Origin: Candidatus Woesearchaeota archaeon
GTDB taxonomy: Archaea > Nanobdellota > Nanobdellia > Woesearchaeales > WJKV01
Assembly: GCA_019323355.1 (NCBI GenBank)
Contig: JAHWHI010000081.1
Span: forward strand, 1-24,433
Length of the DNA stretch: 24,433 bases
Direction: 5' to 3'
Shown: piece by piece, positions 1 through 12,100 of the stretch
Layout of the letters: the number at the start of each line of letters is the position of its first letter
Position numbering within the stretch: position 1 is the stretch's first letter
Program-made: the position numbers and the translations under genes
The notes under the pieces: model-generated
What the model saw: the letters and a program-made list of their open reading frames with translations, nothing else
Told to the model about the DNA's origin: nothing
Databases searched by the model: none

Positions 1-130
1 CCTGGCGCAGTAGCTCCTGTTGCAGACATCATCTTTAACAGAGAACTTTTTCCAATTCCGGGGATACCTCTTATCTCTATGTTTCCAGCAGCATGTTGTC
101 TTAATATTGCTTCAAATTCTTGGATTATTC
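1..130 (-). other. Start of a second P-loop domain, cut by the window edge
   Basis: The last visible residues, RQHAAGNIEIRGIPGIGKSS and then LLKMMSATGATAPG, contain Walker A GIPGIGKS (residues 5941-5948, 45-68). The rest of the ATPase lies beyond the left edge, so the family (AAA+, STAND or helicase) cannot be told. Confidence 0.65.
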
Positions 131-3100
131 TTTGGCTAGCGTCTTTATTAGAATAAACAACCTTCTCTTCAAGACCTTTGTTATTCCGTAAATCTAAGAT
201 AATCTCGTCAAGACCAGATTCCGCTGTCAAAACATCCCATTCTGCCACTAGTTCCTCCAATCTCTTAAGATCTTTACCAAGATAGGGCATTCCTGATTGC
301 GCGCGGCTAATCTCCTTGGATATCTTCGTATAGACATCTCCCATCTCTTCTTCTATGATTGCAATGGATTTCTTTACTTGTGTTTGTTCAGTCGGTTGTA
401 TTGGTGGCCACACTTTGGGTTTACCAGCTGCTTTCCAAGCATCAATACCAAACTGTCCGCTTCTTATTGAAGGTGAATTGTCAACAACAACAACTTCTGG
501 ATTTGCATTATCCTGGTTGACAATCAGATAATAGTAAGCCTGGTAAGCAGGCATCAACAATACTTTAGCAACTTCTGGCCTTCCGCGCATCTCAATGCTT
601 TCCAGATTGGTCAGATCATCAATCCATACTTTGAGCACAGCAGTATAATCAATTCTGCTTGCCCTTGGACCTTCGACAGGATTTTCCAGTATATCTGTTG
701 GAGATCCTCGTAAGTACAGACCTTCGATGACAAACATATCAATGTCAGATATTCTGTCAGGATATTTTGTTTCAAACGCATTGCTTATGAATTGATCTAC
801 TTTCTGTGAATATGCTGGATCAGTTATAGGAATATCTCTCAATTGTCTATAGACCTTTTCATCGCTGAACATCCTAAGATAATCTGCAAAGCTTCTTGCG
901 TTTGCATTCGCTGGATCCATGTCTTCCTCTAGAAGATTTAATATGCTTCTGTCTCTTCTTCTTTCACGCTCTGACCTTTTGATATTAGAGACAAGATAGT
1001 GCTGTTCTTGGACATATTCTGAAAATTGATCAAGTAGCTTTTGCTCATCTTCATTCAGCTCATTCAAAGGTGTTAATATCAGCAACTCATTCTCCCTGCC
1101 AGGCTCAAGCCTAGGCTGGGTCATTATTTGTCTGACGTATTCGATATTGTTCACAAAATAATCAACATGGAAAAGAAGTATTTTGTCTTTAGAGACAATT
1201 ACATTTCCGTTTTCATCTAACAATCCATTTTCAGCGATTTGATTTGCGTAATAGCTTTTTCCAGAGCCCGGAGCACCGCCAACACCAAGATAGACTCTGT
1301 CTTCTAAGCCTTTTCTAGGCTTTGCTTCAATCTCACGTAACCTTGATTTGACTTTCTTGATTAGTTCAATCATTCCCTCTTTTACAGAGACTGGCATTTT
1401 TCCTGGTACTCTCAATGGCCTGTATCTTACAGTAACTTCGTGCATCTCCCCTTTCACAGGGAAAGTTCCAGTGAATTGTATTTCTGTTGTTGTATGACGG
1501 AAAATACGAAGAATACCTTCTCTCTGTGTGATACCCAATTCTTCGCTTCCTTCCTTCACTCTCTCAAGTCTTACTTCTATATCCTTCATGAAATCAGCAT
1601 TATCAAAATTTTCATCTATCAATCCTTGAGCTTCAGCAAAAATCAATGCAAATACATCTTTTAGATAGTTTGTATATTCAATAGAAGAATACCTTCCTTT
1701 TGTGATAGCGCTTATGACTTCCTTAGCTTTATATTGCCCCATCCGTTGCTCATATGTTGGAGTTATCAATTCATCAAGATCAACAACCTTTGTTTCGATA
1801 ACAGGGGCTACTGGCACTGCAGGAGCTTCTTCAAATCCAACAGCAGTTTCTTCAACAGTAACCGCAGGCTCTGCCACCTCAGCCATTGTTGCTTGGATTA
1901 TCTGATCAACAAAATTAGCTCCAAAGTTCTGCTCAAGTTCAGACATCCTGTTATTTATTATTCCATTCAGTTCTTCCATCATCTCAGGTGTCACAGCGAT
2001 CATAGCAGTGGCTGCAGCAGGAAGCCTTTCTTCTGCAGCAAATAACTGTTGAAGCGATAGTCCGCGAAGATCATCAAGAGCCAGTTTTGTTTCAATAATA
2101 TGAGGTGCAAGCGCACGCAACACATTGTTTTTAATTTCTCTATCAACAATCTCTTTATTATTGAATAACAATCTTCCTGTTTCAATATTATATACAAATG
2201 TTCTTTGGATTCCATTAACATCTGCGACAGCTACATTCAGGCTGAATCCAACATAATTAGCTGTCTGCGCATCTGCAAAGCTGGCCTTGTCAAACAGATA
2301 ATCTCCAAACACAGCAAGCTTCTTCAGATCTTCAGCAAAGACTTCATTCAGCTTTTCCAGATCATATTTACCAGCCACAAAGTTCCAGAACCTCTGTTCC
2401 TCTGCTTGTCTCATTGGATTTGTTTGAGATACTCTTCGAGATATCAATTGTTGGACAACAGGTGTAGCACTGTTTATTCTGTTTTCTCCTAGTTGTGTTG
2501 GAAGGAATGTAAACCTTCGTGTACCTTCTTGAGTTTCAGTGGCAGTCAATGTCCTGAATTCATTTCTCAGCAGGAATTCTTTGAATCTTGCAGCACCCAA
2601 CTTTCCAGCAATATACGCAAGAACTTCACGTTCAATGTCACGCAATGCAATGTCTAACATCTCTTTGTCAGCGCCTTTCAGGCTGTTCAAGATAGTGTTT
2701 CCAGCACCAATATCAAACACCGCTTCGTTCATGAATGCTGATTTACTTACAGAGATCATCCGTAAGTTCTCTTGTACTGAACGTAATGCAGCTATCTGTC
2801 CTTCTGTTATTATTCCATATCTGCTGTAATCCTCAATCCGGACTGCTTTTGCACGCTGTTCATTGAAATCAATCAGGGCTTCAATATCTTCAACAACCTT
2901 TCCTATTAAATCTAAGAATTCATCAACATGTGCTATTGGTTTCTCAACATCCGCCAACCTTTCATTCAACATATTATTTACCGTATTCGATATCGCTTGT
3001 CTGCTCACAACATCTTTTCTGAATTCAGATTGAAGTGCGATCAGTATCGCAATCCTCACACGATCATCAATATCTTTTGCAGCCAAGGTAGGAAGCTTGT

Positions 3101-6100
3101 TGATAAATGTGAACATATCATCTTTGGTTTCAAAACCTTCTCTCAGGATATAAACTACACCAACTTTCTCAAATCCAGTTATGCCTGCGATCGGATGGTT
3201 TTCATAACCCTCGTAATAAGTATCTTCCTCTCTCGAACGTGCAAACTTGAACTCATTGCCAAGTGTTTCAGCAGCAGGGCTCTGTGCAAGTGCTTGCTTA
3301 GCTTCCTCTGTCAGCTTAGCTATTGTCGACTCTTCACCGATCTTCTTCAGGAACTCTTCTGGAGTATAAGCTCTCAAGGTTTCATCAGCACCCATTCTGC
3401 CTGTCATGACATCTTTGTTCTCATCCAGGAATTCTACTTTTCCGTTCTGGAATCTCATATCAGTAGCGTCGTTATAGGATTCAAAGAGGAACGCTTTCTT
3501 GAACCTTTCAAGGTTTGATTTTCTCGTCACAGAATTTGGAGAGATTGCCTTGCTCCAGATATCTTCTGGTGAGACAGTTACTTCAGCTGGCGGCGCTTCA
3601 GCAGGCTTCTCAATAGGCTTTTCAGCTGGCTTCTCGATAGGAGCAAACTCTTCATCTGGTCTTTGGATAATGCTTTTCATCTCAGCCTCTTCCTTGATCA
3701 GCCTGAAGAAATCTCTTGGGGTCATAGTCTTTGAGACAATATTTCCATTTCCATCCACGAATTCTAGCCTGCCGTCAGCATATCTAATATCAACAGCACT
3801 ATCGTATTCCATTATTGTTGCGAACTGGATCTCATTGATGAACCTTGTCTTGTCGCTCGAGATAACGCGCCACATTTTCTCATTTGCAGTCAAAGGAGCA
3901 ACTCTTTCTTCCTCCATTTTCTCCACAACAGCAACAACCTGTACAGGAGCGCCATAATCCCTTACAAGCTCTTCAAATATCTTGTCCAAAGATTCTTTGA
4001 ACATGAATGTCACACTTTTCTTAGGATCGTCCTTGAATCTGTTCCATACTTCAGGGTTGCTTTCAATAAATGCTTTGACTGATTCTATATCAGCTTCAAA
4101 TTCTGCTAAGCTCAGCCTAAATTTCTTAGATCGCTCTTCATATTCAACTGCTTCTCCAACATATGAGTATTGATAAACTTTTGAAAACAAGCCATACCTG
4201 GACATTCCAATTACTTTTGTGATCAAGTCCCAATTCTCGGCATTCTCTGCTTCTAACTGTGCAAACCTGGCTACTTCCGCTTGGAGCTGTCTTTCTTTCT
4301 CAGCCTTATCTCTTTCTTTTCTCTGCCTTTCTGCTCTCTTGGCTTCCTGCTTTCTCTTTTCTTCAAGTCTTTGTGAAGCAAGCTCGCTTCGTATTTCCCT
4401 TAATACTGGATAAGTATTCTTGAACTCTCGCTGTTCCTCAGTTGAGAATTGTGTGATGAATAGATTTAATAGCTCTAATTCCTCTCTGCTTACTTTCTCA
4501 GTATTAGGATATCCTATAGCATCTTCAGGCAATTCTCCACTGTAGACATAACCTGCTTCACGGCCGTCTTTGTCCATCTGTCCTGCTATTGTTATGACCT
4601 GATCTTCATCAAAGAACGCTTCTGAAACAACCTGAGGCTCTCCGTCAACCATCCTGAAAGTATACAATCTAACTTTTCTCTGCCCTGTTTGCGGATCAAT
4701 GATCAATTCATGACCGACATTGTTTATTACCGGAAGTCCTTTCGGTCTTGCTGCAACAGTAGCGTGCGAACTTCTTCCTCCAGTTAGGACAATGACCCCT
4801 CCAACTTTTTCATGCTGTACTAATTTTTCATGATCTGGAAGGCTTTCTCCAGTCACAAGAATAACCTCTCCTTTTCCATATTTTTCCATCTCTGCTTCAA
4901 AATTCGCTTCAAACTCAGGCGTTAACACTCTAATCCTTCCAGATGTGACTCCAGGAATTCCATGTTCAGCAGTTATAGCTGGAGCATTGTCTTCAAGATA
5001 ATCATCTTTTATCTCTAGACTCAAGATCTCTTTTGTTCTTCCAGAAACTATATTACTCAATTGCTCGGGACTGATTTCTCCATTTTTTCTTCTGGAGTAA
5101 GCAAACATAAGCTCAGCTCTTGGAGTAAGTTTAGCAGCTCTTGTCTGCAAGACATATAATCTTCCATTTTCTATTGTGAATTCAATATCCTGAGGAGTTT
5201 TATAATGTGCCTGAAGGAATCTTGCCATTTCTTCCAATCTGTTGTATATCTCAGGATACTTTTGCTTTAGCACAATTATTTTCGCAACATCTCCTTCTTC
5301 ACCAGCAACAACATCTTCTCCCTGACCCATCTCAGAATAATCTCCAAATAGTGTCCTTTCTCCAGTTTCAGGGTCTACAGAATAAAGTTTTCCAGTATTA
5401 GGATCAATGGTATGAAGAACACCTGATCCGCTTTCCTCATTCAAGTTTCCGAACTTCATCTCCTGAACTGTGACAGCTGTTCCAAGAACGCCTTCGAATA
5501 TCTTAGGGTTTCTCGCTCGGAGACTTTGCGCTTTTGGTCCATGGAAGGAATTGTAAACTGCATCTACAGCCAAACGCAAGATAAGGTTCATATTTCCTGT
5601 TTTCAATGCATCTACAACATCCTGCCGTCCTTCAGAGACATAGATTTGTTTATAGCTTTCTATCAATTGCTCAAGCTCGGAATTAGTGAATTGGGCTAAT
5701 TCTTTTCTTCCTCCAATTCTTTGGATAGCGTCATCGAATTTGGCCTTGTCCATCTCTAATGCAACACGTCCGAAAGATTCCAGGAATCTTCTGTAGCTGT
5801 CAAGGGCAACCTGTCTGCTCTCTGTTTCTGACAACCTGAACTCTTTCATGAAGTAATTGACAAAACTGTCAAGAGAAGCGTCATTGAATCCGACATCCAA
5901 TATTGTTTCCATTAAACCAGGCATACTTATCTCAGCACCGCTACGTACAGAAACAGCAAGTGGCGTTTCAGGATCATTGAATCTTTTGTTTGTTGTATCT
6001 GCAGATTCAAGTATAGATATTGCTTCGTCAACAAGGTTATTCATCTCCCTGCTTTCTTCAGGTGTTAATTCACGGTCCCTGGCTGTATAATATAATTCCT

Positions 6101-9100
6101 GTAATCTTGCACTGAAGACAACAGCTGGAGGTACTGGTAATCCAAGATTTACCATCTCTGCCAACTTCTTTGCTTTATTGCCAACATACTTGGAGAATCC
6201 GCCTATATCTGGAATATCAGTCTCGCCAGCTTTGTTAACAACAAATAGATTTTGCCCAGCTTTCTCTGCGATTCCAGAGTTTGCCACAATCTCTCGCTGG
6301 TATTCTGCAAACTTCTCAAGCTGTTCAACAGTGAATATATATGGAACTCCACCATAATCATGGTTCCATTTTATTTTGACCTGGTTTTTAGGCAAGCCCA
6401 TATCCTTGAAAGCTTTTCCCATTCGCAACAACCAGTTATTGATATTCCCAGTTCGGAATCGTTTGTTCGACTCAGGGGAATTATCTATTGTTACATGGAA
6501 CATTACTGCTTTACTTGGATCGTTAAGATCTGCAGGCCACCAATTGATGTGGACAATACCGTCTCCCATTGCAGGACTTTTCACAAATCGAATATATGTA
6601 TGGCCAGTAACTCTAGGAGTCCAGTCAAGGTTCAGCTGCTCTTCACCAGGGATAATGCTCATCTTTCCACGGAAGTGTCCTCCAGCAAGGCGATAGTAAG
6701 CTTCGCTGATCGCTTGCTTCAATGCATCTCCAGTCTTGCCAACAAATTGGTCAAATTCTCCATCTGCAGGAAGGTGGATAATAGATTGCCCAACCCTGTA
6801 AGTGATAGTTGGCTGAGGATCTCGCTGGTCAAAGTTATATCCAACTGAAAGTTCTTCAGGAGCAGCCAGATAATTTCCTTCTCCAGTAGAATCAAGGAAC
6901 TGGTCCAATTCTTCAAGACTGTACTTTGCGAATTCCTGCTGGAACAGATTTCTTATCTTCACTGTCTCTGGATCATCACTTTCCAAGATATCCTTGACAA
7001 CAGGATCATCTTCAATAGATACAGATTTCTTGACCTGCGCCTGCTCTGCTTGATTGTTCATCTTGTCATAGATACTATTCATTATAGTCCTGATAGAATT
7101 TTCACTGCTGACAACTTGCTGCGGCGTCTTCAATTTTAACAGGTCTTCTCCGATTATTTTAACAACAGCCTGATCTGCGTTCATTGCAAGGCCATAGGCT
7201 GCAAAGAACTCTCTAATATCTCCGACTAATTCATCCGTTTCCGGTATAAGTTTTCCTGTGAATTTCGCAACAGCTGTCGTCCTCAGACTTTCTGCTTCTG
7301 TAGGTTGTGATACTTGTATCCTGTCAGCTTCTGCAAGATCAGCGAATCCTGAGATGAATAATCTCTGAGCCTGAGCCATCCGAGTACTTCCAAGGAATGT
7401 AAGGAACTTTCTAGCATCAATTTCTGAGATCATGACACCATCAGAAAGCACTTTGCTATTCAGGTCATCAAGATCAATCGCATCTTCAAGTGGAGATAGA
7501 TCAACATTATACAATAACTCAGAGGTCAGATAATCCTCTGCATATTCCAAATTCATCAATGAACCGAAATTAGTTTGATATGCAATATAATCTTGCGCTA
7601 TCTCATCTGTCACTTCAGGAATCTTGGCTTCTGGCCGCATCGAAGGTATGAACACGCCAAGTACCTTCAGATACCATGGAACTTCTTCGACAACAGGCTC
7701 TCCTTTCAGGAAGTCGTATTCTTCTCCAGTCTGTAACGCAGTCAGCATTTCTGAAGCTCTTGCCAGCCTACCTTTTGCAAGCGCAGCCATCATGCTGACA
7801 AAACTTACCTGTTCATCTGTCAGCCCTTTGACAAATGCTTTTGCATCTTCAATAGATTTAGGCGTGACAAAACCCATTGCTGATTCTTTTATATTGAATC
7901 CTAATACTTTGCTCTCGCTTAATTCAATTCCTCCAAGATTACCGCCATAATTTAATGCTATACCAACATCAATATTGATTATCTTTCCATTGCTGGATAC
8001 CATCCCATAGCTCTTGTCAGTGACACTTGCACCAGCTGTCTTTGGAGGAGTATGCCCTACAACTTGAGGGAACAATTTATTCATATCAGATCTCAACAGC
8101 TCTCTATTATAATCAGCCCAGAAGATTCCGCCATATTTTTGTTCTGGAGGCCTTTTGAATTCTCCAGTAACTGGATCTTTTTCTGTTCTTGCTTCACCAA
8201 CTCCAAATATAATGCCTCTTCTGAAAGGCATTATTCCTTTTTTGCCAGCATCAACTTCTTTTTGAGATTCTTCAGCAGCGTAAAGCAGCAGATCATTCAA
8301 TTCTGAATTAAGTTGCTCAATTGTTGTGATCGGTTCTAAGCCTTGAGCAACATACGCATCATTTATTTGGTCAATAATCCAAGGATGTACACCAGCGTGG
8401 CTGAAGATCCTTCCGCCATATAATGCTGTAGCCTGTATTCTTCCTTCAAGGATATCTGCTCTTAATTTATCTCTCCAGTATTTTGAATTATCTTTAATTT
8501 TAGGATCTTGTATATTAAGTGTTTTTCCGTCAAGAATCGCAAGTTCGTGATTGCCTAACAATCTCACAACATCTCCGCCTGCTTCCCTTGCCTGCCGCTG
8601 TAGTTCTTCAAGGAATTCATAGGTCTCTACTGATTTAGGGCCTCTGTCAAAGATATCTCCAGTCTGTATCACTACAGCATCTCCGCCGATCCAGTTTCCA
8701 AAATCATCAATCAGACCTTTCTCCTGCAATATCAGCATTAGATTGTCCAGCTCTCCGTGTATATCACCGATAGCGATAACTCTCTCTCCAGGTGCAAGAG
8801 GATCTGGAAGATCTGCAATTACTTCTTCTTCAAGTATTGTGACAGATTTCTTGATAGCAGGAGCAGGTTCTGCTAATGTTGTTACCTCTCCTAGCGCTTC
8901 CTCTGCTTCTATCGCACGCTCTTCATATGTTCGTAGCTTGCTCTTTGCAAGGGTAACATACTGCTGCGCAGTCATCCCAGGCCTATCAGGTATGATTCCC
9001 TGTACAAGTGCAGTATCAAGCGCATCTTCAATGTAAATCTTATGCTCTGCAGATGGAACAATATAGTAACGGTGTTCAGTATAATCAACAGCTCTTCTCG

Positions 9101-12100
9101 GGACATTCCTTGCCTGTTTCGCTGCAAGCCTTTCGTCAATGTCCATTTCTTCTGGGAATTCGGAATATTCAACATAGAACGGACCAGGCGCCCTCGGTTC
9201 ACCCAGCCTGCTGCTTCCTGCAACTTCCTGTAATCCAGAATCTTCCTGTGGATTAAAGACACTATTATCATAATAGTAACCATCAGTTCCTGTGTTTACA
9301 TAGACTCCTTGGATTATACTTTGAACAAAAGAATCTAAATCATTATTGGCCTGGTCTGGTTTCTTGTCAGGGCTTATTGCATTGAACATTCTCAATAAAT
9401 GCAGCTGTTGGTCTTTTGTCATAGAATGCATAAATTCTTGTGAAGACACTCCTTCAATAAATTCTGTAAATGGATCTACAGAATCAATATTCATATAGGC
9501 ATTTGTTGGATCAATAAAGTTTTTCTCGAACACCCTTGTTAAAGCCTCCTCTATAGATATGCCCTCCTCTCTTGCAATGGATTCTGCTTCTACAATTGAA
9601 TTCGCCCTTACAGTCGAGAAACTGCCTTTGACTTCAGGTTCTGCGCCATAGCTTATACCTTTCCGTATTTGTCTTGAAAACTCAACAGCTCCATCCTTGA
9701 ATAAATCATCATTGAGAGTTCCGTCATTATACATCTCTTCGATCATCTTCATCAGTTCAGGAACATTTTCTTCTGTGATTCCGATAAGAACTTGATCGAA
9801 TCTGTCTACATTCTGATATGCTGCAACCTTAATTATAGATTGATCCATGAGTCCTTTCTCGACTAATCTTCTGACCAGTTCTTTGAACATCTGGATTTTA
9901 TTCTCTTCTTTAAAGTTGAAATATACTCTCCAGAGTTTTGCATCCGAAGGAATAACTTTCTTATCATTGATATAGAACCAATCCCAAATACCCATATTAT
10001 ATATCATACTCTCTTCAAGTCCTAATTCCTCTGCAAAAGGCGCAAGATCATTGAGGAATAGCATCATATTTGTCTTTCTGTTAGCACGGTTGAACTTTGT
10101 CAGTTGTTCGTACACATTCTCGAAGTCTATTGCTTTTCCAGCTTTTCTTAGATTATTGATTATATTCTGTACAACTGCTGCCGGTGCTGCTGGTGCTGCT
10201 GGAACAACTGGTGCAACAACAGCTTCTGGTTCAACAGTTACTGGAACTTCCTCGGGTTTGATAATCGCCTCTGTCTGAGTTTGTTGCTCAGTCTCAAGTG
10301 TCTGCAATGTTTTTGAACGTTCTTTCTCTACAATTGCTTTATCTGCGTCTGTGATTAATTTTTCAGCCTGTTCAAGGGTCATTCCCTCTTCAATCATATT
10401 ATCAAGAGTTTCAATCTCTCGTTCTCTCTTAGCTATCTCTCCTCTAGCTTTCTGTTGAAGTTCTCTGAAATTAGCATTAGTACGTACAAAATGTCGAGTA
10501 CCTAATGATCTTTCTAAGATCTGCGCACCAATGATATCTGCCAAGTTCTTGTCAGCAGTGACCTGCGGCTTGTTTATAGCAGTGATCATTATAACTAATG
10601 CCTCTTCTGCTGCATAAGCTTCATACTCTGTCCCTAATTTTTGTTTGATCCACTCTTGAGTGTCATAATCCAATGAATTCCAGAACTCTGTGACAACATC
10701 CTTGTTCTCTTTCTTCAAATCAGCAATGATTCCATGCGAGGCTTCGTGATACCCAAATGAGACTTCATCATCTGCTCTGATCTCATCCTTGATCACTACT
10801 CCACGACCAACTTCGGTGAACTGGGCGACATGTTGATCAAGAGTCCCATACAATCCTACAATCTCCCCTTCAGAAAGACCTTCTTCCTTCATCTGTTGCT
10901 CTCTCTGTCTCTGCAGTATTCTTCTGATAGCTGCTTTTTTCGCTTCTGATACTTCAGTGTCTATAGTCCAACCTCTATCCTTAGCAGTTAAATCTTCACC
11001 AGTTAGTACTTTACGGATCTCAACAACCTTGTCCCTCTCAACAGCAATAAGCTTGTCGTGCACAGTTGTATACAATTTCCTTGATCTAGTATCTCTGAAT
11101 TGTGAAACCAATCCTGTTCTTAGTTCAGGAGTTCTTCCTTGCTCGACTTCAGTTCTGGCATTATCAAGAGAATCTCTTAGAGTATTCATATAAGCGACAC
11201 GGCTCCTTAGTCCTTCGCGCGTCCTTGAAGCTTCCAAAGCCTTCGGCCTTACAAGGTCGATATAATCAAGGACATCGTCAATAGCCCGTGTCTTCTCTTC
11301 TGTGGAAAGCGCAGGATCTGCAATTATGCTTTCCAGGTTTCTGTATTTGGTTCCTAATTCTCTAGAAGAGTCTCTCAAGAATGATTCTGCAGCTTCTCTG
11401 GCTGCGACTCTCTCAGGAGAAAGAGCGTCTGTCATTTGATTAGTCAATAAATTAATCTCACTCTCTGAGACAGCACCTTTAATCACGCTTAGAATAGCCT
11501 GGTTTTCTTGGTACAGTGCAGCCATGTCTCTCTGGATATTCATTTGGTCAGTTCCGGTAGCTGTCCGGATATATTCTGTGTCAACTTCTAACTGTCTAGC
11601 ACGATCTTCTTGCAATACGCCAAGAGTTTCCTCATTCTCTTTTCTCTGATTCATAAGTGCGCCTAATGAAGCAACATTATCACGATACTTTGTTAAGATC
11701 TCAGCTTTTAATGCGGGATCAGCATTCAGAGTCTCAGAAGTAATCTCCTTGTCACGGAGCATAATTTTTCCTTCTTTTGTCTGCGTTACTGTTTCGCGCA
11801 TTTTTGCCTCAGCTCTCATGACAACATCTGGTTTGGCACCAGCAGTAAATTCATTGTAACTGTCTGAAGTCCTTCTAGTTTCTATAGCATTATGTATATC
11901 CCTGAAGTTCATCGCTTCGAGGAACGTCTTTGATTCTCCAGTCCGCGTCAGATCTAGTTTTCCAGGCTCATAGTCAGATAAGTCTAGGAAACGCCTCTGG
12001 CTTTCTGGCTTCAATCTTAAGAAATCTTCTGAGAAGTATTTCCTATATTCAGATCTCACTTCTCCTGTCAATGGGTCGAACAATTCTTCTGCTCTAATCT

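Larger units (their letters stand above)
335..8860 (-). repeat. Recurrent KKS-x-x-I-x-(E/D)-(E/D) linker motif, three copies
   Basis: Three short segments share one pattern: IKKSVTILEEE (about 8823-8855), VKKSVSIEDDP (about 7002-7034) and VKKSIAIIEEE (about 345-377). Each follows a Pro- or Gln-rich linker, and the first and third precede recognisable catalytic modules (the phosphatase and the last P-loop). They may mark the starts of inserted modules or serve as a docking or phosphorylation motif. Confidence 0.5.

Noticed and set aside
2928..3518. Plus-strand ORF of 196 codons
   Set aside because: It overlaps the tandem-repeat region on the opposite strand and its product has no recognisable features. 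A shadow ORF.
6252..6848. Plus-strand ORF of 198 codons
   Set aside because: It lies antisense to the segment running into the PPDK-like domain, whose minus-strand translation has recognised motifs. No support of its own.
8972..9283. Minus-strand ORF of 103 codons in another frame
   Set aside because: It is fully inside the giant gene in a different frame, with no ribosome site or recognisable product.
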